DNA of 64,000 nt from contig NC_017671.1 of assembly GCF_000284595.1 (NCBI RefSeq), positions 3,257,001-3,321,000 on the forward strand, given 5' to 3'. Positions 39,559 through 47,665 of the stretch are shown here, one piece after another; the stretch's first letter is position 1; each line of letters opens with the position of its first letter. Position numbers and translations under genes: made by a program. The notes beneath the pieces were generated by a model. It saw only the letters and a program-made list of their open reading frames with translations, did no database searches and was not told where the DNA came from. The DNA is from Stenotrophomonas maltophilia D457. GTDB taxonomy: Bacteria; Pseudomonadota; Gammaproteobacteria; Xanthomonadales; Xanthomonadaceae.

Positions 39559-40304
39559 TTCACTGCCTCCTGCGCGCGCTCACCGGCTGCGGTCTGCAGA
39601 CGGGCGTCGTCACGGATCACGCGCGGCACGCCGACACGCGGCTCCACCGAGGTGACCGGTTCGTAGATCACGCGCTTCTTTTCTTCGTCGTAGCGGACTT
39701 CGACATTGCCGATCAGCGGGAAGTCCTTGCGGAACGGATGGCCGACGAAACCGTAGTCGGTCAGGATCCGGCGCAGGTCCGGGTGGCCTTCGAAGATCAC
39801 GCCGTACAGGTCGAACGCTTCGCGCTCGAACCAGTTCAGGCCCGGCCACACGCTGGTCAGCGAGGACACCACCGGCAGCGCTTCGTCAGGGGCGAAGCAG
39901 CGCAGGTGCATCATCAGGTTGTGCTGGTACGAGCGCAGCTGGGCGACCACGGCGAAACGCTGGGTCGGCATGTGCTGCGGGCGGGCACCGTCGGCACCGT
40001 TTTCCTCGGTGGGGAACTCGCCCCACGCGAAGCGGCCCTGGGCCTTGCCTTCGACGCCACGGCTGAAGCCCTGCGAGGACACGTCGGCGGTGTCCCATTC
40101 GTCGGAGCCATAACCGAGGTAGTCGACGCCGCACAGATCCACGGCCTGCTCGAAACCAAACTCGTCACGCAGCGCCAGGGCGGTGGCGTGCCACTCGGCG
40201 GCAGGCACTTCCAGCGTCACTTCGCCGCGGGGTTCGACCACGATGACCTTCGCACCAGCGAAACGTGCGGAGAGTCGGTCGATGAAGGATGCTTGCTCTG
40301 CCAT
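39555..40304 (-). CDS. nuoC: NADH-quinone oxidoreductase subunit C
   Basis: A 249-residue 30-kDa-type subunit. The conserved core is [49 protein letters not shown] near residues 150-200. The N-terminal half has an insert rich in Gly and acidic residues (about 75-110) relative to mitochondrial homologues. It docks between NuoB, D and I without a cofactor. It overlaps nuoD and is 33 bp after nuoB. Confidence 0.96.
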   Translation of the reverse strand: MAEQASFIDRLSARFAGAKVIVVEPRGEVTLEVPAAEWHATALALRDEFGFEQAVDLCGVDYLGYGSDEWDTADVSSQGFSRGVEGKAQGRFAWGEFPTEENGADGARPQHMPTQRFAVVAQLRSYQHNLMMHLRCFAPDEALPVVSSLTSVWPGLNWFEREAFDLYGVIFEGHPDLRRILTDYGFVGHPFRKDFPLIGNVEVRYDEEKKRVIYEPVTSVEPRVGVPRVIRDDARLQTAAGERAQEAVK

Positions 40305-40337
40305 GGGGGCTTGGCGCGCTCTTGTCAGGTGAAGGGG

Positions 40338-40892
40338 TCAGCGGGCGATGGTCTGTGTACGCCAGATCTTCTTCTGCAGCTGCAGGATCCCGTACACCAG
40401 CGCCTCGGCGGTCGGCGGGCAGCCCGGGACGTAGACGTCCACCGGCACCACGCGATCACAGCCGCGCACGACAGAATAGGAGTAGTGGTAATAGCCACCA
40501 CCGTTGGCACAGCTACCCATCGAGATGACCCACTTCGGGTCCGGCATCTGGTCGTAGACCTTGCGCAGCGCCGGGGCCATCTTGTTGACCAGGGTACCGG
40601 CCACGATCATCACGTCGGACTGACGCGGCGACGGGCGGAACACCACGCCGTAACGGTCAAGGTCCAGACGCGCGGCGCCGGCGTGCATCATCTCGACCGC
40701 GCAGCAGGCCAGGCCGAAGGTCATCGGCCACATCGAGCCGGTGCGCGCCCAGTTCAGCAGTGCGTCGACGCTGGTGGTGACGAAGCCCTTTTCCAGCAGC
40801 GGGTTGTCGCCTTCCGGCCGCAGGATGTCATCAACCCGGCCTTCCGGCGACGGGTTGTTCATGAGGCCATCGAGAGTCTGAATCACTCCCAT
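40338..40892 (-). CDS. nuoB: NADH-quinone oxidoreductase subunit B
   Basis: A 184-residue subunit that binds cluster N2, the direct electron donor to quinone. The four ligands include the unusual tandem cysteines in LACCAVEMM, plus the Cys in GSCANGGG and in [15 protein letters not shown]. It starts at ATG 40892, overlapping the end of nuoA by 10 nt; the open frame upstream is unrelated. Confidence 0.97.
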   Translation of the reverse strand: MGVIQTLDGLMNNPSPEGRVDDILRPEGDNPLLEKGFVTTSVDALLNWARTGSMWPMTFGLACCAVEMMHAGAARLDLDRYGVVFRPSPRQSDVMIVAGTLVNKMAPALRKVYDQMPDPKWVISMGSCANGGGYYHYSYSVVRGCDRVVPVDVYVPGCPPTAEALVYGILQLQKKIWRTQTIAR

Positions 40893-41239
40893 TCCAGCGC
40901 TCCCTTCTTCCAGACGTAAATGAAACCGAGGAACAGCATGCCGACGAACAGGCCCATGGTGATGAGCGAACGGGCGCCCAGCTCCATGAAGACCTGGGTC
41001 CACGGCACGATGAAGATGATTTCCAGGTCGAAGACGATGAACTGGATCGCGATCAGGTAGTAGCGCACGTCGAACTTCATGCGCGCGTCTTCGAAGGCCT
41101 CGAAGCCGCACTCGTACGGCGACAGCTTTTCCAGATCGGGGCGGCGGGGACCGAGGAATCGACCAACCAGCATCAGCGTAATGCCGATACCGGTGGCAAC
41201 GATCAGAAACAGCAGAGAAGGCAAATATTCGGCCAGCAC
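40883..41239 (-). CDS. nuoA: NADH-quinone oxidoreductase subunit A
   Basis: A 118-residue, three-helix subunit. The conserved loop between helices 1 and 2 is present ([37 protein letters not shown]), containing the Cys that senses the active/deactive state in homologues. The start is GTG 41239 ([10 protein letters not shown]) with AGAGAG 7 nt upstream. It is the first gene of the nuo operon, about 110 bp after tRNA-Leu; a 9-bp stem-loop (41309-41331) lies between. Confidence 0.95.
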   Translation of the reverse strand: MLAEYLPSLLFLIVATGIGITLMLVGRFLGPRRPDLEKLSPYECGFEAFEDARMKFDVRYYLIAIQFIVFDLEIIFIVPWTQVFMELGARSLITMGLFVGMLFLGFIYVWKKGALEWE

Positions 41240-41308
41240 AGCGATTCTCTCTTGCCTCTGCCGCCGCGCCTGCAGGCGCTTTGGCATGGGGGAGTGGACG
41301 GGAACCTG

Positions 41309-41331
41309 CCTGGCGCCTTGCGCGCCAGGCG
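41309..41331 (-). other. Stem-loop between tRNA-Leu and nuoA
   Basis: GCCTGGCGC, loop of 5, GCGCCAGGC form a 9-bp perfect stem in the leader between tRNA-Leu and nuoA. No T-run follows on minus. It may mark tRNA 3' processing or protect the nuo mRNA 5' end. Confidence 0.5.
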
Positions 41332-41350
41332 AACCCGCTTTACTTACAAA

Positions 41351-41435
41351 TGGTGCCCAAGAGGGGACTCGAACCCCTACGACTTGCGTCGCTACCACCT
41401 CAAGGTAGTGCGTCTACCAATTCCGCCACCTGGGC
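41351..41435 (-). tRNA. tRNA-Leu (anticodon GAG)
   Basis: An 85-nt class II tRNA with a long variable arm and encoded CCA. The acceptor stem pairs GCCCAGG with CTTGGGC (one G-U), the T-arm has GGTTCGAGTCC, and the anticodon loop CTTGAGG gives GAG. It lies between secG and nuoA, as in many gammaproteobacteria. Confidence 0.95.
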
Positions 41436-41486
41436 AAACGATCACATCAGACTATCTTCCCGATGCGCCGCGTATTGTAACCGGCT

Positions 41487-41924
41487 TCAGTGTTTCTGGG
41501 AGCCTTCCGAAGGCTTTTCTTCACCAGAAACCGAAGATTCCGCCTGAGCCGGCACATTCGCCGCCGGAACCGGGGCGGCCGGGACCGGATCGGCCTTCGG
41601 AACGGCCGGCAGTTCGCCCGCCGGAGCCGCCGGCGCGCTGGCCGCCGGGGCGGACATCAGGCCCAGGTCCTGGTCGGCCGCCGGACGGGTGCCGTGACCG
41701 GCATACCAGGCCATGAAAAGACTGATGCCGAAGAACACGACGGCCAGCCACTTGGTCGACTTGGACAGGAAGTTCGAGGCGCCACGCGCACCGAACACCG
41801 TGCCCGAGGCGCCGGCGCCAAAGCCCGAACCCGCCGCCGCACCCGAGCCACGCTGCATCAGGATCAGCGCGATCATGGCCACAGCGACCAGCACGTAGAC
41901 GACATTGAGGATCAACATCAGCAT
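41487..41924 (-). CDS. secG: Preprotein translocase subunit SecG
   Basis: A 145-residue inner-membrane protein: first helix LILNVVYVLVAVAMIALILMQ, the GAAAGSGFGAGASGTVFGARGASNFLSK loop, and a second helix ending near residue 78. These are standard SecG features; it assists SecYEG-SecA translocation. The C-terminal 65 residues are an Ala/Pro-rich tail beyond the usual 75-110 residues. Start ATG 41924 has GAGGGCGG upstream; a second Met lies two codons in. It is 31 bp after tpiA and before tRNA-Leu. Confidence 0.94.
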   Translation of the reverse strand: MLMLILNVVYVLVAVAMIALILMQRGSGAAAGSGFGAGASGTVFGARGASNFLSKSTKWLAVVFFGISLFMAWYAGHGTRPAADQDLGLMSAPAASAPAAPAGELPAVPKADPVPAAPVPAANVPAQAESSVSGEEKPSEGSQKH

Positions 41925-41955
41925 TGGAAACCGCCCTCGGACAATACTTCTAGGA

Positions 41956-42711
41956 TTAGTTCGCGGCCGCCGCCCGTGCGATGGCCAGGAAGTCCGCGGC
42001 CACCAGGGAGGCGCCGCCGACCAGCCCACCATCGACATCCGGCTGCGCGAACAGTTCCCCGGCATTGTCGGGCTTCACGCTACCGCCGTAAACAATGGGC
42101 AGTGAATCAGCAATTCTAGCATCGAAGCGCGCAACTTCGCCACGGATGAACGCGTGCACCTGCTGTGCCTGCTCCTTTGTAGCGGTACGGCCGGTACCGA
42201 TGGCCCAGACCGGCTCGTAGGCGACCACGGCCTTGGCAAAGCCGGCCGCGCCGACCAGTTCCAGCACCGGCGCCAGCTGGCTGGCGATGACCGCTTCGGT
42301 CTGTCCGGCCTCGCGCTGCTCCAGGGTCTCGCCCACGCACAGCACCGGCACCAGGCCGGCATGCTGGGCGGCGGCGAACTTGCGCGCGACCAGCTCGCTG
42401 CTTTCATGGTGATACTGGCGGCGCTCGGAATGGCCGACCAGGCCATAGCGGGCCCCGACCTCGACCAGCATGGCCGCGCAGACCTCGCCGGTATAGGCGC
42501 CCTTCTCGTTGCTGCTCACGTCCTGCGCGCCGAAGGCCAGGCTGGTCTCGCCGAAGTCCTCGACCAGCTCGCCCAGGTACGGCAGCGGCGGCAGGATCAC
42601 CACGTCCACCCCCTCCAGCGGCAGCCCGGCGGCCACCTGCCCCAGCAGTTCATTGGCGAATTGACGGCTGCCATGCAGCTTCCAGTTTCCGGCGACGATC
42701 TTGCGGCGCAT
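41956..42711 (-). CDS. tpiA: Triosephosphate isomerase
   Basis: A 251-residue TIM-barrel enzyme interconverting dihydroxyacetone phosphate and glyceraldehyde 3-phosphate. Catalytic residues are all visible: Asn and Lys in VAGNWKLHG (residues 9-12 region), His in VGHSERR, Glu in AYEPVWAIGTG with the loop-6 sequence following, and the phosphate-binding IVYGGSVKPDN and GGLVGGASL. It starts at ATG 42711 behind an AGGAG. It leads the tpiA-secG-tRNA-Leu-nuo block. The DNA upstream is a palindrome-rich intergenic region. Confidence 0.98.
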   Translation of the reverse strand: MRRKIVAGNWKLHGSRQFANELLGQVAAGLPLEGVDVVILPPLPYLGELVEDFGETSLAFGAQDVSSNEKGAYTGEVCAAMLVEVGARYGLVGHSERRQYHHESSELVARKFAAAQHAGLVPVLCVGETLEQREAGQTEAVIASQLAPVLELVGAAGFAKAVVAYEPVWAIGTGRTATKEQAQQVHAFIRGEVARFDARIADSLPIVYGGSVKPDNAGELFAQPDVDGGLVGGASLVAADFLAIARAAAAN

Positions 42712-42879
42712 GAGCGGGTGGCTCCTGTGTGAAGTCAGCCGGTCATGATACCCGTTGCGGCAAAAATCCGTTTCCTTGTAAGCGGTTACATGGATTTTCA
42801 GCCAACGGCGCAGCCCCTCGTGGCGGAGGGGGGGGCGGGGTTTGGTTGGTCGCGGAGAGCCCGGCTCGATCTGGGGCTT

Positions 42880-43064
42880 GGCCGGGCGGGTGGGACTGCG
42901 CAGGGGGCGCTGCAAGCACGTCCATGTAAGCTCGATCGCCGCTTGCTCGTGTGCGCTGTCCTGCGCACACGGCAAGACCGGGATTGGGCGTCCTGCCCAA
43001 CCCGCCCGAGGCATGCCTCGGGCCCATGCGGCTCACGCCCCTGCGCAGCCCCACCCGCCCGGCC
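42880..43064. repeat. Branched inverted-repeat element upstream of tpiA
   Basis: Outer arms of about 29 bp (42880-42909 and 43036-43064; one mismatch and one extra base) enclose three further hairpins. Hairpin A is CTTGC-T-CGTGTGCGC with GCGCACACG-GCAAG, 14 bp with a bulge (42942-42976). Hairpin B is TTGGGC/GCCCAA (42984-43000). Hairpin C is an 18-bp palindrome CCCGAGGCATGCCTCGGG (43005-43022). No protein family is recognisable on either strand. The nature is unknown: a MITE-like repeat or a structured RNA are both possible. Confidence 0.7.
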
Positions 43065-43193
43065 TCTGACACAGTCCGGCGGTTCCGCCCGCCACGGGAA
43101 GAAAAAAGAAGAGCAAGAGCAAAGACAAAAGCTGCATTCCGGGTTGATGCTGGCTGGACCAACCCCCTACCCCACTTCGATCCGAGAGATCTC

Positions 43194-43238
43194 ATCCACG
43201 CATGGCGTGGATCTACCGTGTCGAGCAAGGTCGACACC
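43194..43238. repeat. SMAG-type REP plus adjacent hairpin
   Basis: ATCCACGC (43194-43201), ATG, GCGTGGAT (43205-43212), then CTACC: an 8-bp REP with the CTAC/GTAG tag. A second hairpin GTGTCGA/TCGACAC (43219-43238) follows at once, making a REP doublet. Confidence 0.75.
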
Positions 43239-43263
43239 CACCAACCGTCACCGGGAAACTGTC

Positions 43264-43371
43264 GGAGGCGGGGAGGTGTCGGATGGCGGGGTGTCCGCGG
43301 CGTGGATGCCGTGGCCAAGCCCCCAGGGATGGGTTTACGGCGTCCCCGCCATCCGACACCTCCCCGCCTCC
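43264..43371. repeat. 28-bp perfect inverted repeat
   Basis: Arms 43264-43291 (starting GGAGGCGGGGAGGTGTCGG) and 43344-43371 are perfect complements over 28 bp with 52 nt between. The long exact match in GC-rich DNA cannot be chance. No transposase lies near. Confidence 0.85.
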
Positions 43372-43408
43372 CCACGGAACACCCCAGAGCCGCTTTGGCT
43401 TTGGACTT

Positions 43409-43430
43409 GCCGGCCAGCGGCCGGCACTAC
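43409..43430. repeat. SMAG-type REP near the oxygenase 3' end
   Basis: GCCGGCC (43409-43415), AGC, GGCCGGC (43419-43425), then ACTAC. It is the same sequence class as the repeats upstream of trpA. Confidence 0.8.
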
Positions 43431-43455
43431 CGCGGGTGCAGGGTGCAACCCTGCA

Positions 43456-43481
43456 AAGAAAAAGGCCGCCTTTCGGCGGCC
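43456..43481 (-). terminator. Intrinsic terminator of the oxygenase gene
   Basis: On minus GGCCGCC, GAAA loop, GGCGGCC, then TTTTTCTTTG, starting 10 nt past the stop codon. Confidence 0.9.
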
Positions 43482-43491
43482 TCACTTTTCT

Positions 43492-44427
43492 TTACTTCAG
43501 CTTGATCTCGCGCAGGCGTTCCTCGAGGAAGCCGTGGGCGGTGATCGCCTCCGGATACCGGCTCGGGTTCTCCGGGGTGATGCACGAGGGCAGCACGTCG
43601 ATCAGGTAGTCCGGGTTCGGGTGCAGGAAGAACGGCACCGAGTAGCGCGGCTGGCGCGCCAGGTCACCCGGGGGGTTGACCACGCGGTGGATGGTCGACG
43701 GATACACGTGGTTGGTCAGGCGCTGCAGCATGTCGCCGATGTTGACCACGATCGTGTCCGCATCTGACGTAAATGGCACCCACTCGCCGTCATGCGACTG
43801 CACTTCCAGGCCTGCGGCACTGGCGCCGACCAGCAGGGTGATGAAGTTGATGTCGCCATGGGCACCGGCACGCACGTTCGGGATGTCGTCAGTGGTGATC
43901 GGCGGGTAGTGGATCGGGCGCAGGATCGAGTTGCCGAAGTTGGTCTTGTCGGCGAAGAAGTCTTCCGGCAGGCCAATGTGCAGGGCCAACGCGGACAACA
44001 CGCGCGACCCCAGGTTGTCCAGCGCCTGATACAGGCCGTAACCGCGCTCACGGAAACCTTCGACCTCGGCCGGCCACAGGTTCGGCGCCATCACGTCCCG
44101 GTACTTGGAATCGTCGGCGATCTCGCGGCCGATGTGCCAGAACTCCTTCAGGTCGAAATGCTTGGAGCCCTTGGCGGTTTCCACGCCGAACGGGGTGTAG
44201 CCGCGGGCGCCGCCGCTGCCGGCCACGTGGTACTTGCGCTTGACCTCTTCCGGCAGGGCGAAGAAAGCCTTGAAGGCATCGTAGGCCGCGTCGATGTCGG
44301 CCTGCGGGATGCCGTGGTTACGGATGCCCGCGAATCCCCATTGGCGGTAGGCCGCGCCCAGCTCGGCCACGAAGGCCTCGCGGTCGCTGTCGAAACGGGT
44401 GATGTCGAGGGTGGGGATCTGGCTCAC
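43492..44427 (-). CDS. Isopenicillin N synthase-family 2OG-Fe(II) oxygenase
   Basis: A 311-residue non-haem iron enzyme. The N-terminal DIOX_N region (IPTLDITRFDSDREAFVAEL, GFAGIRNHGIP) leads into the 2OG-Fe(II) core. Iron ligands are His and Asp in AHGDINF (about 189-191) and His in TIHRVVNP (about 247). The RYSVPFF motif (about 258) supplies the 2-oxoglutarate-binding Arg-x-Ser. Substrate is unknown; bacterial members hydroxylate or desaturate small molecules. It is a single gene with its own terminator and diverges from the sulfatase-fold operon (195-bp gap). Confidence 0.92.
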   Translation of the reverse strand: MSQIPTLDITRFDSDREAFVAELGAAYRQWGFAGIRNHGIPQADIDAAYDAFKAFFALPEEVKRKYHVAGSGGARGYTPFGVETAKGSKHFDLKEFWHIGREIADDSKYRDVMAPNLWPAEVEGFRERGYGLYQALDNLGSRVLSALALHIGLPEDFFADKTNFGNSILRPIHYPPITTDDIPNVRAGAHGDINFITLLVGASAAGLEVQSHDGEWVPFTSDADTIVVNIGDMLQRLTNHVYPSTIHRVVNPPGDLARQPRYSVPFFLHPNPDYLIDVLPSCITPENPSRYPEAITAHGFLEERLREIKLK

Positions 44428-44621
44428 AGCGGTTCCTGGCTTGTCGTTGGGTCTGAGGGGGCCAACGCATTCATGGCCCGCCTGAACATTGTGACAGATC
44501 GCCCGGGGGACGCCACTCGATACACGGAAACAAACCGATACAATGCGCGACCCGCGCGCGGAGCAACGCTTCCGTCACGTTGGCCCCGCCCCTCCCCTGC
44601 ACCCCCTGAACCTGCCCCACC

Positions 44622-46499
44622 ATGCCCGCAGCTGCCCCTGCCGCCCCTGCCATTGAAGGTTCCGCCCGGCGCTGGCGGCGGCTGGCCTGGTGGTCGCTGT
44701 TCATCGTCGGCAATGCGGTACTGGCCGCGGCGATTGCGCTGGGCAATGTACCGCTGCGTGACAATCCGGGCGGCGGCGCCGGCCTGGCCTATCTGGCGGT
44801 CGCCCTGCCCGGCCACCTGCTCGCGTTCGGTGCGCTGGCCGGCCTGCTGCCGCTGCTGCTGGGCCTGTGGCCACGCAGCGCGCGTACGCTGAGCATCAGC
44901 GCGGCCGTGCTGCAGGGCCTGTGGCTGTGCCTGCTGCTGGTCGACGCCAAGGTCTTCACCCTGTACCGCTTCCACCTCAATGCCATGGTCGTGAACATGG
45001 TGTTCGGCGGCGCCCTGCAGGACCAGGTTGCCCTGTCCTGGAAGACCTGGCTGCAGGTCGGCCTGCTGGTTGCCGCGGTCTTCACCGCCGAGGGCCTGCT
45101 GGCCTGGGCGTGCTGGAAACTGCTGCCGGCCGCGCCGCGCCGTCGACGGGTGCTGCAGGCCTGGGCGGTGGTCGCGCTGCTGATGGCCGGCGGCCAGGTC
45201 GCCACGGCCTACTACGACGCCCGCGGCGACCGTGATGTGATCGCGCAGTGGAACTACCTGCCGTGGGCGCAGCCGATCACGGCCAAGAGCTTCATGCGGC
45301 GCCTGGGCGTGGTCAGCCAACAGCACGCCGGCCTGCCCGACCCGCGCCATGCGCAGCTGCTGTACCCGCTGCATCCGCTGCGCTGCCAGAGCCCACATCG
45401 TCCCAACGTACTGATGGTGGTACTGGAGTCGCTGCGCCACGATGTGCTGACACCGCAGCTGATGCCCAACACGTCGACGCTGGCGCAGGATGCGCGCGTC
45501 TTCGACCACCATTTCAGCACCGGCAATGCCACCCGCTACGGCCTGTTCGGGCTGCTCTACGGCCTGCCCGGCGGCTATTGGCCGAGCATGCTTGACGAGC
45601 AGCGTGGCTCGCAGCTGTTCCAGGTGCTGGGCCAGCAGGGCTACGACCTGCACCTGTACGGCAGTGCGCCGTTGTACAGCCCGGAGTTCGATCGCACGGT
45701 GTTCGCCGATGTCCGCGACCAGCTGCACCAGGGGCCGGCAGCGCTGAAGTCAGACGGCCGCGACCGCGCGATCATCAGTGCGCTGCAGCAGGACATCCGC
45801 GCCAGCCAGGCCGCGCAGCGCCCGTGGTTCGGCTTCGTGTTCCTCGACTCCACCCATGCGCCCTACCACATGCCCGAGGGCTATCCGGCGGTGGCCACAC
45901 CGATGGCCGCCGATATCGATTTCCTCAAGTTCGGCCCGGAGCATGACCCGACGCCGGAACTCAACCGCTACCGCACCGCCGTGCACTATGCCGACAGCCT
46001 GATCGGCTCGCTGCTGGACGACCTGCGCGCACAGGGCCTGGCCGAGGACACCATCGTGCTGGTCACCGGTGACCATGCCGAAGAGTTCAACGACCTCAAG
46101 CTGAACTACTGGGGCCACAACGGCAACTTCTCCGACTATCAGCTGCAGGTCCCGTTCGTGCTGCATTGGCCGGGCAAGGCCGCTGGCCACGACGCACGCA
46201 CCAGCTCGCACGAAGACTGGGTGCCGACACTGATGCGCCACGCACTGGGTTGCGAGAACGCACTGGCCGATTACAGCACCGGCCAGGACCTGCTGGCCGA
46301 GCCGCAGGGCACGCGTGCGCTGGTGGTCGAAAGCTGGTCGCAGCGCGCGGTGCGCCATGGCGATGCCATCTATGTGTTCGACAAGTTCGGCAACGCCACC
46401 GCCCTGGACCTGCGCTACCGGCCGCTGCCACAGCAGGCGCCCGATGCGGCCGCCGTACGCACTGCATGGGAAGCGCTGACCCGCTTCCGCAACCGCTGA
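44622..46499 (+). CDS. YejM/PbgA-like sulfatase-fold inner-membrane protein
   Basis: A 625-residue protein. Five N-terminal helices (about 20-190) form a DUF3413-type membrane domain with LVDAKVFTLYRFHLNAMVVNMVF, followed by a periplasmic sulfatase-like domain. This starts at PNVLMVVLESLRHDVLTPQLMPN and contains STGNATRYGLFGLLYGLPG, LDSTHAPYHMPEGY and VTGDHAEEF. The architecture is that of YejM (PbgA, LapC), which in E. coli senses LPS and tunes LpxC stability. The canonical sulfatase Cys/Ser and full metal site are not obvious, so it may be a sensor and not a hydrolase. It begins a three-gene operon. Confidence 0.88.
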   Translation: MPAAAPAAPAIEGSARRWRRLAWWSLFIVGNAVLAAAIALGNVPLRDNPGGGAGLAYLAVALPGHLLAFGALAGLLPLLLGLWPRSARTLSISAAVLQGLWLCLLLVDAKVFTLYRFHLNAMVVNMVFGGALQDQVALSWKTWLQVGLLVAAVFTAEGLLAWACWKLLPAAPRRRRVLQAWAVVALLMAGGQVATAYYDARGDRDVIAQWNYLPWAQPITAKSFMRRLGVVSQQHAGLPDPRHAQLLYPLHPLRCQSPHRPNVLMVVLESLRHDVLTPQLMPNTSTLAQDARVFDHHFSTGNATRYGLFGLLYGLPGGYWPSMLDEQRGSQLFQVLGQQGYDLHLYGSAPLYSPEFDRTVFADVRDQLHQGPAALKSDGRDRAIISALQQDIRASQAAQRPWFGFVFLDSTHAPYHMPEGYPAVATPMAADIDFLKFGPEHDPTPELNRYRTAVHYADSLIGSLLDDLRAQGLAEDTIVLVTGDHAEEFNDLKLNYWGHNGNFSDYQLQVPFVLHWPGKAAGHDARTSSHEDWVPTLMRHALGCENALADYSTGQDLLAEPQGTRALVVESWSQRAVRHGDAIYVFDKFGNATALDLRYRPLPQQAPDAAAVRTAWEALTRFRNR

Positions 46500-46519
46500 C
46501 CCTCAAGGATCGATCCTGC

Positions 46520-47665
46520 ATGAACCGTCCGCTGCGCATCCTGCACACTGAAGCCGCCAAGGGAATGGGCGGGCAGGAGATCTACATCTTCCGCCACATG
46601 CAGGTGATGCGCGCGCGTGGCCACGAGGTGGCGCTGCTGTGCCAGCCCGAAGCGCGACTGGCCCAGCTGGCACGCGATGATGGTTTCACCGTGCATACCC
46701 TGCGCATGGGTGGCCTGCTGCGCCTGCTGCGCGGCATCTGGTCGGTCTCGCGCCTGGTGCGCCGCGAACGCTATGACGTGGTCAACACCACCAGCCGCCG
46801 TGACGCACTGATCGCCGCCGCCGGTGCACGCCTGGGCGGCACGCCGCTGGTGGTGCGCTCGCGCCACCTGATGAGCCCGGTCAACTCGCTGCTGACCTAT
46901 ACCGGCCTGCCGCACCGGGTGCTGACCGTCAGCAGCTTCGTCAAGCAGTTGCTGGCCGCGCGCGGCATTCCGGCCGAACACATCGGTATCGTGCCGCCCA
47001 TCGCGGTCCCGCCGCGCTGGAGCGAAATCCGCAAGGACGACCCCTGGCAATGCCTGCAGGAGGTACGCGCGGACGTGCGCGCCGAACTCGGCTTCGGCGA
47101 ACAGGACATCGTGGTCGGTTGCGTGGCGGTGCTGCGCGAACCCAAGGGTCATGCCGACCTGCTGCAGGCGATGGTGCCGCTGTGCAAGACGCACCCGAAC
47201 CTGCACCTGGTGGTGGTCGGCGATGGCCAGCCGGTCATGGACCGGCTGCAGGCGCTGCGCGACGAGCACGGGCTGCAGCAGCAGGTCCATCTGCTCGGCT
47301 ATCGCGATGGCGCATGCCGGCTGATGGCTGGCTTCGACATCTTCGCGCTGGCATCGCACAAGGAAGCGGCCGGTACCGTCTTCCTGGAGGCCGCCTATGT
47401 CGGGGTGCCGATCGTGGCCACGCGGGTGGGTGGCGTGCCGGAGATGGTGGTGGATGGCAGCAATGCGATCCTCACCCGGCTGGGCGACAATGCAGCCCTG
47501 ACAGGCGCCCTGCGCCTGCTGGTGGACGATCCGGAACGGCGGCGGCAGATGGGCCGCGCCGGGTGGGACTGGATGCGCAGCGCGCACCGGTTCACTCCCG
47601 ACGGCCACGGTGAGACCACCGAACACTATTACCACCAGTGGCTGAAGGAGCTGGGACATGGCTGA
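46520..47665 (+). CDS. GT4-family glycosyltransferase
   Basis: A 381-residue GT-B glycosyltransferase. The N-terminal Rossmann half opens LRILHTEAAKGMGGQEIYIFRHMQVMRARGHEVALL, with the GGQE acceptor/nucleotide loop. The C-terminal half has VGCVAVLREPKGHADLLQA and the E-x7-E donor-sugar motif (KEAAGTVFLEAAYVGVPIVATRVGGVPEMV, about 280-310). It starts at ATG 46520, 20 nt after the sulfatase-fold stop, and overlaps the deacetylase gene by 8 nt. It probably adds a sugar to LPS or another envelope glycan; donor and acceptor are unknown. Confidence 0.92.
   Translation: MNRPLRILHTEAAKGMGGQEIYIFRHMQVMRARGHEVALLCQPEARLAQLARDDGFTVHTLRMGGLLRLLRGIWSVSRLVRRERYDVVNTTSRRDALIAAAGARLGGTPLVVRSRHLMSPVNSLLTYTGLPHRVLTVSSFVKQLLAARGIPAEHIGIVPPIAVPPRWSEIRKDDPWQCLQEVRADVRAELGFGEQDIVVGCVAVLREPKGHADLLQAMVPLCKTHPNLHLVVVGDGQPVMDRLQALRDEHGLQQQVHLLGYRDGACRLMAGFDIFALASHKEAAGTVFLEAAYVGVPIVATRVGGVPEMVVDGSNAILTRLGDNAALTGALRLLVDDPERRRQMGRAGWDWMRSAHRFTPDGHGETTEHYYHQWLKELGHG

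Larger units (their letters stand above)
42712..43463. other. 752-bp intergenic region, no recognisable gene
   Basis: The stretch between tpiA and the oxygenase terminator holds the branched element (42880-43064) and an A-rich tract with GAGCAAGAGCAAAGACAAAAG around 43108-43130. Two REP palindromes (43194 and 43409) and a 28-bp inverted repeat (43264-43371) follow. Open frames cross it on both strands but are Arg/Pro-rich with no family resemblance and follow the palindromes, so I do not call genes. Confidence 0.7.

Noticed and set aside
42743..43375. A 210-codon minus-strand open frame across the palindrome-rich region
   Set aside because: Arg/Pro/Gly-rich with no family, its sequence is dictated by inverted repeats, and it lacks a ribosome-binding site.
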